A DNA stretch of 64,000 nt from Streptomyces sp. SPB162 (GCF_029504575.1 NZ_JAQFII010000001.1:2826501-2890500); one strand, 5' to 3'. Shown: positions 50,164 to 59,096, numbered from the stretch's first letter. Notes: generated by a model from the letters alone, not told the origin. A program made the numbers and translations.

Positions 50164-51417
50164 TCAGCGGCGGGTCACCTGGACATCCCAGTCACCGGCG
50201 GGGTCGCGGCCCAGCACGCGGACCGTCAGGCCCACCGCCGGGTCGTCGAACACCTCGCCGACGCGGAAGGGTGCGTCGTTGAGGGAGTTGAACGAGCCGC
50301 TGCTGAAGTCGCAGGCGCTGGTGGCGGGATGGGCGTCCCGGACGGAGACCGGCCCGGCGCCCGAATCGATGTCGGTATGGACCTGGTAGACGAGGACGCC
50401 CTCGCGGCAGGCCTCACGGTCGTTGCCCGACGTCTGCCGGGCCTCGATCACATACGCCGTGGTCCGCCCGTAGGGGACGACCACGGCCTTCCGGCCGCCG
50501 GGCAGGGAGACGGCGCGCAGCGCGTACGTCCATTCGCCGCGCACGGAGGCGCACGCGATCTGCGAGTCGTCCAGCCAGCCGAGCCGCCACTTGTGCCAGG
50601 CGAACAGGTCGCCGCCCAGCCCCCAGTCCAGGGACATGCTGTCCCACTGGCCGGCGAGGGTGTCGGTGCGCTGGAAGTCGTCGGCGGCGTACAGGTCGGG
50701 CAGGCCGAAGGCGTGGCCGTTCTCGTGGGCGAGGACGCGGGAGCCGGACTGGTCGTGGCCGTAGACGAGCGAGACCCGGTCGAGCCGGGCGCCCTCGTCG
50801 GTGGTGGCGGCTGAGGCGCCGGTCCAGGTGACCGACAGGACGGCCTCGTCGGCGGGCGGCCCCGCGTTGGGCGTGACGAGGATGTTGACCAGGTCGTAGC
50901 CGCGGAAGTCGATGTCCCGGTCGGCGACCGCGAGCAGGTCGCGCATCATCGCGGTGTGCGCGTCCCAGCCGTAGCCGCGGCCGATCCCGTACGCGGAGAA
51001 CGGTTTGGGCATGCGGATGTAGCGCAGCACGGGCGTCGACTCGTAGCGCAGCTTCCCGTACGAGCCGCGGTCGAACCACTGCGTGACGGCGGGGAAGAAC
51101 TCCGCGTACCGCTCACCGGCGCTGTAGGGCGCGGGCGCGTCGGAGAAGTCGAGGAACAGGGTCAGGGCCCGCACCTCGCCGGTCGACGGGGCGAACTCGC
51201 TGCCCGGCCCCCGCGTGGACCGGTCCGGGAAGCCCTCGGACATCGCGGTGCCCGGCGTCGCGCGCAGCGCGCAGGGCCTGGACGCCGTCGGCGGGGAGTA
51301 GGCGGCCTGCGGCCCGGTGGCGGCCGTGCTGGCCACCGCGAGCAGCGCGACCGTCCCGATGGCGGCGGCTTTGAGCCCCGCTCCGGGCATCCACGGTATT
51401 CGCCCGTCCGTCGCCAC
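50164..51417 (-). CDS. Secreted M6-like metalloprotease (copy 1)
   Basis: A 417-aa protein. The signal peptide (GLKAAAIGTVALLAVASTAATG) precedes a zinc protease domain with VLAHENGHAFGLPDLY; H231, E232 and H235 form the HExxH core. The GWLDDSQIAC region and a C-terminal beta domain follow, ending DWDVQVTRR. The layout is like M6/immune inhibitor A-type peptidases, though shorter. GTG 51417, with GAGGAA upstream, starts four bases after the stop of its paralogue, so the two are translated together. The two share about the same order of motifs and arose by tandem duplication. Confidence 0.82.
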   Translation of the reverse strand: MATDGRIPWMPGAGLKAAAIGTVALLAVASTAATGPQAAYSPPTASRPCALRATPGTAMSEGFPDRSTRGPGSEFAPSTGEVRALTLFLDFSDAPAPYSAGERYAEFFPAVTQWFDRGSYGKLRYESTPVLRYIRMPKPFSAYGIGRGYGWDAHTAMMRDLLAVADRDIDFRGYDLVNILVTPNAGPPADEAVLSVTWTGASAATTDEGARLDRVSLVYGHDQSGSRVLAHENGHAFGLPDLYAADDFQRTDTLAGQWDSMSLDWGLGGDLFAWHKWRLGWLDDSQIACASVRGEWTYALRAVSLPGGRKAVVVPYGRTTAYVIEARQTSGNDREACREGVLVYQVHTDIDSGAGPVSVRDAHPATSACDFSSGSFNSLNDAPFRVGEVFDDPAVGLTVRVLGRDPAGDWDVQVTRR

Positions 51418-51421
51418 GGCG

Positions 51422-52652
51422 CTATTCCTCGCTGACCTTGACGGCCCAGGAGCCGTCCGCGGAGTGGGAGGCGGCCGTCACGTGGACCAGGCCCCGCGTC
51501 GTAGGCGTAGGACTCGCCCGCGCCGAGCGGCGCGTCGGCCAGCGGCGGGTAGGCGGAGCCGTCCTGGCAGGCGGAGGTGGCGGGGTGGCCGTCGAGGACG
51601 GTGACCGGGCCCTCGCCGGATTCCCGGTTGGAGCGCACCTCGTAGAGCAGGACGCCCTCCCGGCACAGACCCGCGTCGTTGCCGGTCGCCGAACGCGCCT
51701 CGATGGCGAGCGCGGTACGCCGCCCGGTGCGGACGACGATGAGCTTGGTGCCGCCCGCGGTCTCCAGGGGTGTCAGTTCGTGCCAGCTGGTGCCGTGCTG
51801 GGACACGCACTGCACCTGGTGGTCCTCCAGCCAGCCGAACTTCCACTTGTGCCAGGCGAACGGCTCGGGGGCGAGGCCGAACTGGCTGCCCATGAGGTCC
51901 CAGTCGCCGACCCTGGTGTCCCAGTCGGCGTCGCTGCCCGCGGCCGGCCGGGAGTAGAGGTCGGGCAGGTCGAAGACGTGGCCGGTCTCGTGGGCCAGCA
52001 CGTTGTGGTCGGGCGGGTGCTGCTCGAACACCGTGACCAGCCGCCGCAGATCGGTGCCGTCGGCCCGCATCGGGGTGCCGAGGTTGACGACCTTGGTGGC
52101 GTCCGCGTCGACGCCGGGGGCGTCCGGGTCCGCGACCAGGTAGACGAGGTCGTACGCCGAGAAGTCCACCGCGGGGTCGGCCGCGTCGATCGCGTCCCGC
52201 AGGTACGCGGCGCGCTGGTCGGCGTCCCAGTCGCGCCGGATCCGGTAGTCGGTGGAGGCGCGGGGCATCGGGATCCAGCGGTCGACGGGATGCGAGCGCA
52301 GCTGGAACCGCCCGTACGAGGCGCGGTCGTAGAAGAGCGAGGTGGCCGGGAAGTGGTCGGCCGCGACCTCCTCCGGGGTCAGGTCGGGCACCGCGTCGGG
52401 GAACGACAGGAAGATCATCACGGCGTCCAGGACCGTACTCGGACGGGGGAACGCGGCATTCCAGGTATCCACTCCCTCGGAGTGGTGGGCCGACGTGCGC
52501 GGCAGGGCGCAGTCCCCGCCGGCAGCGGTGGCCGCCGCGGCGGGTCCCGCGACGAGCGTCCAGGCGACGACGGCGGCGAAGACGCTCGCCGCCGCCGCCA
52601 ACGCGCGCAGGGGTCGCCGCCGCGCCCGTATGAGGATGCCTGTCCGCCGCAC
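51422..52652 (-). pseudogene. Secreted M6-like metalloprotease (copy 2) with a +1 frameshift near the C-terminus
   Basis: GTG 52652 has GGAGG five bases upstream. The product has a basic N-terminus, a signal peptide, the zinc motif VLAHETGHVFDLPDLY and the same downstream blocks as the paralogue (WHKWKFGWLEDHQVQC, EGVLLYEVRSN). After GESYAYDAG, at a C/G run around 51490-51495, the frame turns into Arg-rich nonsense. Shifting by one base gives VHVTAASHSADGSWAVKVS and a stop at 51422-51424, right before the next gene. This ending parallels the paralogue (DWDVQV), so the shifted frame is the true one. The break is either an error or a very recent mutation. Confidence 0.75.
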
Positions 52653-52942
52653 ATGAACCTCCGGTGGGCCTCCGGGAAGTAATCGCGAGCCCGTTCGGGG
52701 CACCTTCACCACGTTGCTATGGATTGCGGCGGTATGCCCTGTTGAGTTGCTCCGCACGAGGTGTGGACGACTCCCTTACTGTGCGTGATGGATTATGCGA
52801 AGCGGTCACTTGGCCACCGCTTTCGTGCAGAAACGATCAATCCGTCAGCGTGCGTGCCAAGAATCACCACAACGGCGCTGGTTCCTCCGCTCCGCCAGCG
52901 CCTATGATCGCCCAGAGAGCAGCGCGACATGGGGAGCGGGCA
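52653..52942. promoter_or_regulatory. Divergent intergenic region, protease genes / GGDEF-EAL gene
   Basis: About 290 bp without a credible gene. It must contain both divergent promoters. It is locally richer in AT than its flanks (for example TTGCTATGG and GTGATGGATTATGCG). I see no clear operator. Confidence 0.4.
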
Positions 52943-54718
52943 ATGGGCGGACCCTCGGGCGGCCCCAGCGCCGAGCCCGACATCACACCGGTAATGCTCA
53001 CGCAGAGTAACGGAATCACTTCTGACCCACGGGCCCCAGCGGCCGGCGAACCGCGCGACTACCGCGCCGCCTTCACCGCGGCCCGGCTGCCCATGGCACT
53101 GGTGGACCGCGACGGCTCGGTACTGGAGGCCAACCAGGCCCTCGGCGCGCTCCTCGCCACCAGCGCCGCCGGGCTCGCCGCCCGCGTCGCGGCCGGGCTA
53201 CTGGGACTCGCCGACGACGACCCGGCCCGCACCGCCTACCGCGAGGTGCTCGCCGGCCGCCGCGACCAACTGCGGTGCACCCGCCGTCTGAAGCGGCGCG
53301 ACGGCGGTTTCGTGTGGGCCGAGTTGACGCTCACCGGCACCGGAGGCGGTTGCGGCGCCGCGCTGCTCTCCGTCGAGGACGTCGGTGAACGCCACAGCCT
53401 GCGCGAACAGTTGCGCCACCTGCGGATGCACGACTCCGTCACCCGGCTGCCCAACCGGGCGCTGTTCTTCGAACGGCTCGCCGCCGCTCTCGACGGCGCC
53501 GGCAGCAGAACGGGGCGCATCGGGCTGTGCTACCTCGACCTCGACGGCTTCAAGGCCATCAATGACACCCTCGGGCACCGGATCGGCGACGAGTTGCTCG
53601 CCGCCGTCGCCGAGCGGCTGCTGGTCTGTGCGGAGCCCGGCGGCAACCTGGTCGCCCGGCTCGGCGGCGATGAGTTCGCCCTGCTCGTCAGGGACTCCAC
53701 CGGCACCGGGCAGGCCACCGTGCTGGCCGAGTCCGTACTCACCGCGCTGCAACGGCCGTTCGACGTCGACGGGCAGCGGCTCGCGGTGTCGGCGAGCATC
53801 GGCGTGGTCGAGCGAGAGGTGGCCGGCAGCTCCGCCACCGGTCTGATGCAGGCCGCCGACACCACGCTCTACTGGGCCAAGGCGGACGGCAAGGCCCGCT
53901 GGACGCTCTTCGACCCGGAGCGCAACGCCCACCGCATGACGCGCCAGGCGCTGTCCAGCACACTGCGGCAGGCCGTGGAGCGCGGCGAGTTCATCCTGGA
54001 GTACCAGCCGCTCGTCGGACTCGACAGCGGGGTGCTGCGCGGCGTCGAGGCCCTGGTCCGCTGGCAGCACCCGCACTTCGGGCGGCTGGCCCCGGACCGT
54101 TTCATCGGTCTCGCCGAGGAGAACGGCTCCATCGTCCAGCTCGGCCGCTGGGTGCTTGCTGAATCGTGCCGCCAGGCGCGGGTCTGGCAGAAGGACCACC
54201 CGGACGACCCGATCTTCATCAGCGTCAACGTCGCGGTCCGCCAGGTCTGGGACTCCGACCTCGTCGCCGACGTCGCCACCATCCTGGAGGAGACCGGGCT
54301 GCCGCCGGAACTGCTGCAGCTGGAGCTCACCGAGTCCGCCGTCATGGGATCCGCCGGCCGGCCGCTGCAGGCGCTGCACGCGCTGAGCGAGATGGGCGTG
54401 CGGATCGCCATCGACGACTTCGGCACCGGCTACTCGAACCTCGCCTACATGAGCCGGCTGCCCGTCTCCGCCCTCAAGCTCGACGGCTCCTTCGTCCAGG
54501 GCTTCCGCTCGGCCGAACACCCCAACCCCGCCGACGAGACCATCGTCGAGGCCCTGGTGGAGCTCGCCCACCGGCTCGGCCTCACCGTCACCGCGGAATG
54601 CGTCGAGAACGCCGAACAGGCGGAGCGGCTGCGGCGGATCGGCTGCGACACCGGTCAGGGCTGGCACTACTCCCGCCCGGTCGCCGCCGAGCGGATCTCA
54701 GGCCTGCTCGAGACCTGA
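52943..54718 (+). CDS. PAS-GGDEF-EAL protein (c-di-GMP synthase/phosphodiesterase)
   Basis: A 591-aa soluble protein. A PAS-like domain (AAFTAARLPMALVDRDGSV) precedes a GGDEF domain with the intact ARLGGDEFALL (residues 241-245) and an EAL domain with VEALVRWQHP (E369-A370-L371), ELTESAV and DDFGTGYSNL. Both catalytic motifs look intact, so it could make and degrade c-di-GMP. In Streptomyces c-di-GMP controls BldD and WhiG-RsiG, hence development. No membrane segment is seen. ATG 52943 has GGGGAG upstream; the longer frame upstream lacks coding character. Orn (18004-18606) would complete c-di-GMP breakdown. Confidence 0.92.
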   Translation: MGGPSGGPSAEPDITPVMLTQSNGITSDPRAPAAGEPRDYRAAFTAARLPMALVDRDGSVLEANQALGALLATSAAGLAARVAAGLLGLADDDPARTAYREVLAGRRDQLRCTRRLKRRDGGFVWAELTLTGTGGGCGAALLSVEDVGERHSLREQLRHLRMHDSVTRLPNRALFFERLAAALDGAGSRTGRIGLCYLDLDGFKAINDTLGHRIGDELLAAVAERLLVCAEPGGNLVARLGGDEFALLVRDSTGTGQATVLAESVLTALQRPFDVDGQRLAVSASIGVVEREVAGSSATGLMQAADTTLYWAKADGKARWTLFDPERNAHRMTRQALSSTLRQAVERGEFILEYQPLVGLDSGVLRGVEALVRWQHPHFGRLAPDRFIGLAEENGSIVQLGRWVLAESCRQARVWQKDHPDDPIFISVNVAVRQVWDSDLVADVATILEETGLPPELLQLELTESAVMGSAGRPLQALHALSEMGVRIAIDDFGTGYSNLAYMSRLPVSALKLDGSFVQGFRSAEHPNPADETIVEALVELAHRLGLTVTAECVENAEQAERLRRIGCDTGQGWHYSRPVAAERISGLLET

Positions 54719-54746
54719 CGCGGGCCGGCAGCGCTCCCCGCACATG

Positions 54747-54788
54747 CCGGAGCCCGCGTCCGTGGGGGGAAGGGACGCGGGCCTCCGG
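54747..54788. terminator. Terminator between the GGDEF-EAL gene and the chitinase gene
   Basis: CCGGAG-CCCGCGTCC pairs with GGACGCGGGC-CTCCGG with a one-base bulge and a G-rich loop of about ten bases, in a convergent gap. Confidence 0.65.
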
Positions 54789-54802
54789 ATGGGGCGGTCA
54801 GG

Positions 54803-56566
54803 TCAGCAGGCCCCGAGGTCCTGCCACACGCCCCATTCGCCGGTGGTGCCGGGCTCCTCGCCCGTCGTCCACCACTTGGCCTTCCAGTTGTGGCCCTTCC
54901 AGGAGACCGTTCCGCTGGCGCTGGTGTAGACCGCGGAGGAGCTCCAGGCGGCCGCCGCGCAGGTGCCGGTGGGCGGCGTCGTCGGCGGGGTGGTGGGAGG
55001 CGTGGTCGGAGGAGTCGTCGGCGGAGTCGTCGGCGGGGTGGTCGGAGGCGTCGTCGGCGGGGTGGTCGGCGGGGTGGTGGTGCCACAGCCGGTCGCGGAG
55101 CCGCCCACCGCGGTGTTGATCTTGTTCAGCAGCGTGGTGCCGGTGTCGAGGTCCAGCAGCGAGTACATCATCGCGCCGGCCAGTCCGCGGCAGTGCGCGT
55201 AGTCCGCGCGGGCCTGGATCGACTGGGCGTTGAGGCCGGTCCAGAACTCCGTGCCGTTGTAGAAGTACGAGGATTTCGACGCGTCGTCCCAGAAGGTGGT
55301 CGCCGGGTTGTCGACGATGCCGCCGAGTTCCTTGTAGTACGCGATGCCGGCCGTCGCGCTGAGGCTGCGCGCCGGGGCCGGCCCGGTGGCGGGCTGCCCG
55401 AGGCCGTGGTTGGCGCCGGCGGTGACGCCCGTCCAGCCGCGGTAGTAGAGCTCGTAGCCCAGCGTCAGCTTGTTGGCGGGGAAGCCGCCCGCGATGCCGT
55501 ACGTGGTGTTGCCGTCGAGCCAGGAGTTCACCGCGTTGGTGACGTTGTACTTCTCGGTGCCCGGCGCGATCGGGTCGGTCGGGTCGCCGGCGGCGGGGAC
55601 GAGCGGCGACTGGTGGTACGTCGGTCCGTCGGCGTCCCAGGCACCGTGCATGTCGTAGGTCATGATGTTCGCGTAGTCGAGGTACTGCCCGACCTTGTTG
55701 GTCTCGATGTGCGCGATCTTGTCCTGGCCGGCCGGCAGCGCGGCGGTCAGCAGCATCTTCTTGCCGCCGTTGGCGGTGCCGTACGCGTCCAGCTGCTTGC
55801 GGAACTCGGCGAGCAGCAGCGTGAAGTTCTGCTTGTCGGCCGCGTCCACGTGGTTGCCGAGGTGGCCGCCGGTCGAACCCGGGTACTCCCAGTCGAGGTC
55901 GATGCCGTCGAACACGCCGGCCGCGGAGGCGGGGCCGCCGAAGCCGCCGTCGACGGGCAGGTTGCCCTTGATGTACTGGTCGACGCAGGAGGTCACGAAC
56001 TTCTTGCGGCTCGCGTCGGTCTTCGCGGCGTCGGAGAAGTACTTGGAGTACGTCCAGCCGCCGATGGAGATGTTGACCTTCAGCTTCGGGTACTTCGCCT
56101 TGAGCTTCCGCAGCTGGTTGAACGCGCCGGTGATCGGCTGGTTCCAGGTGTCGCCGACACCGTCCACGCTGTCGGCCGCGCCGAAGGACTTCTGGTAGTC
56201 CGCGAAGGAGTCGCCCGCGCCGTCGCCGGCGCTGGGGTTGTTCTCGTCCTGCGAGGCCGCCTTGTTGGCCTCGAAGCAGGTGAGGTCGGTCGGGTGGATG
56301 TTCCCGAACGAGTAGTTGATGACGTCCAGCTTGCTCGCTATCCCGCGGGTGTCGAGGTCCTTGGGGTAGAAGGCGTTGCCGTACACGCTCCACTGGTCGT
56401 AGTAGGCGATCTTCACCCCGCCGCTGCTCGCGGCCGCGGCGGCCGGCTGGGCGTCGGTAACCGCGGCGCTCGCCGGGGAGAGCCCGCCGACGAGCGCGGT
56501 GATCGCGCCGAGGGCGAGGGCCGCACTGGTGGCGGCCGCCACGAGTGATCTCTTATGGAGCTGCAC
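54803..56566 (-). CDS. Secreted chitinase: GH18 plus TTPP-repeat linker plus CBM5/12
   Basis: A 587-aa secreted enzyme. The signal peptide (RSLVAAATSAALALGAITALVGG) precedes a GH18 barrel with DGIDLDWEYPG, E227 being the proton donor. A linker of about nine TTPPTTPP-type repeats (55080-54970) leads to a C-terminal CBM5/12 chitin-binding module (AAAAWSSSAVYTSASGTV ... WKAKWWT). GTG 56566 is decided by GGAGGA six bases upstream; the longer in-frame reading would run through the promoter. Two DasR-like sites lie 75-103 bases upstream, so it should be induced by chitin products. Confidence 0.93.
   Translation of the reverse strand: MQLHKRSLVAAATSAALALGAITALVGGLSPASAAVTDAQPAAAAASSGGVKIAYYDQWSVYGNAFYPKDLDTRGIASKLDVINYSFGNIHPTDLTCFEANKAASQDENNPSAGDGAGDSFADYQKSFGAADSVDGVGDTWNQPITGAFNQLRKLKAKYPKLKVNISIGGWTYSKYFSDAAKTDASRKKFVTSCVDQYIKGNLPVDGGFGGPASAAGVFDGIDLDWEYPGSTGGHLGNHVDAADKQNFTLLLAEFRKQLDAYGTANGGKKMLLTAALPAGQDKIAHIETNKVGQYLDYANIMTYDMHGAWDADGPTYHQSPLVPAAGDPTDPIAPGTEKYNVTNAVNSWLDGNTTYGIAGGFPANKLTLGYELYYRGWTGVTAGANHGLGQPATGPAPARSLSATAGIAYYKELGGIVDNPATTFWDDASKSSYFYNGTEFWTGLNAQSIQARADYAHCRGLAGAMMYSLLDLDTGTTLLNKINTAVGGSATGCGTTTPPTTPPTTPPTTPPTTPPTTPPTTPPTTPPTTPPTGTCAAAAWSSSAVYTSASGTVSWKGHNWKAKWWTTGEEPGTTGEWGVWQDLGAC
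54970..55083. repeat. Tandem GGCGG(A/G)GTCGTC-type repeats encoding the chitinase linker
   Basis: A block of about nine near-identical 12-bp units encodes the Pro/Thr linker between the GH18 and CBM5/12 domains. Such blocks expand and contract easily, and they are prone to assembly error. Confidence 0.8.
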
Positions 56567-56640
56567 GAAAGTCCTCCAGGGGGAGAGGGAGCTGCAGGGG
56601 GGCTGCAGCATGAATAGCGCCCCCGAGACGCTCAGGTCAA

Positions 56641-56652
56641 TGGTCTGAACCA
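56641..56652. promoter_or_regulatory. DasR-like operator 1 upstream of the GH18-CBM5/12 chitinase
   Basis: TGGTCTGAACCA matches the DasR core TGGTCTAGACCA at 10 of 12 positions and is itself a near palindrome. It lies 75 bases upstream of the GTG. Confidence 0.65.
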
Positions 56653-56657
56653 GACTT

Positions 56658-56669
56658 AGGACTAGACCA
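56658..56669. promoter_or_regulatory. DasR-like operator 2 upstream of the GH18-CBM5/12 chitinase
   Basis: AGGACTAGACCA matches the DasR core at 10 of 12 positions, keeping CTAGACCA exactly. Its centre is 17 bases from that of the first site. Paired repeats of this sort are known in Streptomyces chitinase promoters (from memory). Confidence 0.65.
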
Positions 56670-56713
56670 ATTGACGCCTCGGCTACCCGCCGGAAACCCC
56701 CTCCGGCCAGCGA

Positions 56714-56748
56714 AAAGCCGCCTGTCGCAGGTGCTGACAAGCGGCTTT
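56714..56748 (-). terminator. Hairpin downstream of the LLM oxidoreductase gene
   Basis: AAAGCCGC and GCGGCTTT pair, with TGTC and GACA extending the stem after single-base bulges. It is placed to terminate transcripts from 57943-56834 before the chitinase promoter. Confidence 0.55.
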
Positions 56749-56833
56749 AGGCTGAGTTAAGGATGCGGAAGATGTCCTTCCGGAGCGTGGACCACACCCC
56801 CTCGGGAAACCCGGCGTTAACCGCCGGGAGGCC

Positions 56834-57943
56834 CTACGACCCGTCACCACCGGGCAGCCCGTAGGCGTCCGCGATCAACGCGTAGGAGCGCAGCCGGGCG
56901 GCAGGGGTATGGGCGTTGGCCGTGATGATCAGCTCGTCCGCGCCGGTCCGCTTCACGAGTGAGTCGAGCCCGTCACGGACCTCCTCCGCGCCGCCGTGCA
57001 CCACGTTGACCAGCCACGAGTCGATGAACTCGCGCTCCAGGGAGCTGAATTCGTATGCCTCGGCCTCTTCGGGGGACGGGATGAGTCCCGGCCGCCCGGT
57101 GCGCAGCCGCAGCATCCCGAGCGCGCCGGTGAGCACTTGGCGGCGCGCCTCGGCCGGATCGTCCGCCGCGAGGGCGGAGACGCCGATGGCCGCGTACGGC
57201 CGGTCCAGGACCGCGGACGGGCGGAACGACTCGCGGTAGAGCTCCAGCGCGGGAACGGTGTTGGCCGCGGAGAAGTGGTGCGCGAAGGAGAACGGCAGGC
57301 CCAGCGCGCCGGCCAGTCGGGCGCTGAAGCCGGACGAGCCCAGCAGCCAGACCGACGGGCGGGACGCGGACTGCACCCCGCCGGGAACGGAGCCCTGCAC
57401 CGGGCCGGGGATCGCGTGGATGCGCGCGTAGCGGTGGCCGTCCGGGAAGTCGTCGTCCAGGAACCGGGTCAGCTCGTCGAGCTGGCGCGGGAAGTCGTCG
57501 GCGCCGTCCGGGCGGTCGGTGCGGCGCAGCGCGGCGGCGGTGGCGCCGTCGGTGCCGGGCGCGCGGCCGAGACCCAGGTCGATGCGGCCGGGCGCGAGCG
57601 CCTCCAGGGTGCCGAACTGCTCGGCGATCACCAGCGGGGCGTGATTGGGGAGCATCACCCCGCCGGAGCCGAGCCGGAGCGTGCGGGTGTACGCGGCGAG
57701 GTGAGCGAGGATCACCGCGGGGGACGAGCTGGCCACACCCGGCATCGAGTGGTGCTCGGCGACCCACATCCGGTGGAATCCGCGAGCCTCTGCGAGCTTG
57801 GCCAGTTCGACACTGGCGCGCAGGGCCTGCGTGGCGGTGAGCCCGCTTCCCACGGTCGCCAGATCGAGCACGGACAGCGGCACGGGCGCGCTGCCGCGGG
57901 CTGCTCCGCGGATGTCATCGGTGGTCTGCGGTTCGTCTCCCAC
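56834..57943 (-). CDS. LLM-class (luciferase-like) flavin-dependent oxidoreductase
   Basis: A 369-aa protein of the bacterial luciferase-like TIM-barrel family, MsnO8-like subgroup. PLSVLDLATVGSG, RMWVAEHHSMPGVASSSP, LGSGGVMLPNHAPLVIAEQFG and RIDLGLGRAPGTD are characteristic. These use FMNH2 or F420 with broad substrates, so the reaction cannot be given. GTG 57943 is chosen because GAGGAGG lies eight bases upstream; GTG 57964 is an alternative with a poorer site. It is divergent from an IclR regulator gene, which may control it. Confidence 0.85.
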   Translation of the reverse strand: MGDEPQTTDDIRGAARGSAPVPLSVLDLATVGSGLTATQALRASVELAKLAEARGFHRMWVAEHHSMPGVASSSPAVILAHLAAYTRTLRLGSGGVMLPNHAPLVIAEQFGTLEALAPGRIDLGLGRAPGTDGATAAALRRTDRPDGADDFPRQLDELTRFLDDDFPDGHRYARIHAIPGPVQGSVPGGVQSASRPSVWLLGSSGFSARLAGALGLPFSFAHHFSAANTVPALELYRESFRPSAVLDRPYAAIGVSALAADDPAEARRQVLTGALGMLRLRTGRPGLIPSPEEAEAYEFSSLEREFIDSWLVNVVHGGAEEVRDGLDSLVKRTGADELIITANAHTPAARLRSYALIADAYGLPGGDGS

Positions 57944-58263
57944 GGGGGGCGCCTCCTCGGTCACGTATTCGCCTGCGGCATCTTCAACCGGAGACCGACT
58001 CCGGTTATTCCCGGACCTTCCGCGCGGCAATCGACGTGCAAGGAGGCCATTGGCATATGCCGATAGCGCGACTTCCTGCATTTGTGCACGAAGACCACCA
58101 GTCAGCCGGTCAACGGCCTCTACCTGGAACGCCGTTGCGGCTATCGTGGAAGAAGGCTCGACTGGCCGGGTTCGCGCGGTTCCGGCGGCCGTGACCAGCG
58201 GCTCCCGCCGTGACGAACGGCACGCCGCACCGGACGCGAACGGCACACGTGCAGGGGGATTTC
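57944..58263. promoter_or_regulatory. Divergent intergenic region, LLM oxidoreductase / IclR
   Basis: About 320 bp. The palindrome GGCATATGCC (58053-58061 region, within TTGGCATATGCCGA) and the inverted repeat TGCATTTGTGCA (58077-58088) are operator-like. A 45-codon frame starting at 58057 follows an AAGGAGG but has un-Streptomyces-like codons, and I do not call it. Confidence 0.5.
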
Positions 58264-59019
58264 GTGGCGCTTGAGTACCGACAGATCGCGCCGGTGTACG
58301 CGGTGCAGTACGCGCTGCGCGTGTTGGAGGCGGTCGACCGCCACCGACACGGCGTGACGGCCGAGCAGCTGGCCCGCGAGATCGGCGTGCCCATCGGATA
58401 CCTCTCACAACTGCTGGCCATGCTCAAGCGCGAGCGCTATGTCGCGTTCCTGCCCGGCGGCGGATACGTGACCGGCGAATCCCTGGTGCTGCTGGGCGCC
58501 GCCGACCGCGAGCAGGCGCTCGCCGACAAGCTCAACAGCGTCCTCAACGAACTGCGTGACGAGGTCGGCGCAGCGGTCTATTTCGGCCGCTACGACGACG
58601 GCGAGGTGACGGTGGTGGACGTCGCGGACGGGCCGGACACCCCGCGGGTGAACGAATGGGTGGACTTCCGCTCCTCCGCCCATGCCAGCGCGATCGGCAA
58701 GTGCCTGCTCGCCCAGCTCGACCACCACAGGCGCCGTGACCACCTCTCCCGCCACAGGACCGCGCGCCTCACCTCGCGCACCGTCGTCAACGAGCGGGCC
58801 CTGCTGTCGGAACTGGAGAGCCGGCCCGCCGGCCACCCCATGCTCGACCTCCAGGAATACGCGGTCGGCACGGTCTGCGCGGCGGTCCCGGTCACCATCG
58901 GCAAGACGGTCGCGTGCCTCGCGCTGTCGATGCCCACCTCGCAGGCCCACCGCCTCAAGCCGGCCGTCGACACCCTGAACGAACGCGCGGCCCCGGTGCT
59001 GCTCTCGCTCAGTTTCTGA
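58264..59019 (+). CDS. IclR-family transcriptional regulator
   Basis: A 251-aa regulator. The N-terminal winged helix (YALRVLEAVDRHRHGVTAEQL, then IGVPIGYLSQLLAMLKRE) is followed by a GAF-like effector domain (SSAHASAIGKCLLAQL, LQEYAVGTVCAAVPV). GTG 58264 has AGGGGGA upstream. The palindromes in the upstream gap make regulation of the divergent oxidoreductase gene and itself plausible. The effector is unknown. Confidence 0.9.
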   Translation: MALEYRQIAPVYAVQYALRVLEAVDRHRHGVTAEQLAREIGVPIGYLSQLLAMLKRERYVAFLPGGGYVTGESLVLLGAADREQALADKLNSVLNELRDEVGAAVYFGRYDDGEVTVVDVADGPDTPRVNEWVDFRSSAHASAIGKCLLAQLDHHRRRDHLSRHRTARLTSRTVVNERALLSELESRPAGHPMLDLQEYAVGTVCAAVPVTIGKTVACLALSMPTSQAHRLKPAVDTLNERAAPVLLSLSF

Positions 59020-59047
59020 GGGAGCCGGCCCGTCCCCGGAACACGAA

Positions 59048-59080
59048 GAAGGCCCCCGCGCTTCGCGAGCGGGGGCCTTC
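59048..59080. terminator. Bidirectional terminator after the IclR gene
   Basis: GAAGGCCCCCGC (59048-59059) pairs with GCGGGGGCCTTC (59069-59080). It lies between the IclR gene and the convergent small gene. Confidence 0.8.
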
Positions 59081-59096
59081 GACCGTGACGCCAGGA

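Noticed and set aside
58057..58194. 45-codon frame after an AAGGAGG sequence in the LLM/IclR gap
   Set aside because: The spacing is long and the codons (ATA, CTA, CGA, TTT) are unlike this genome. The product resembles no protein and the ATG falls inside a palindrome that looks like an operator.
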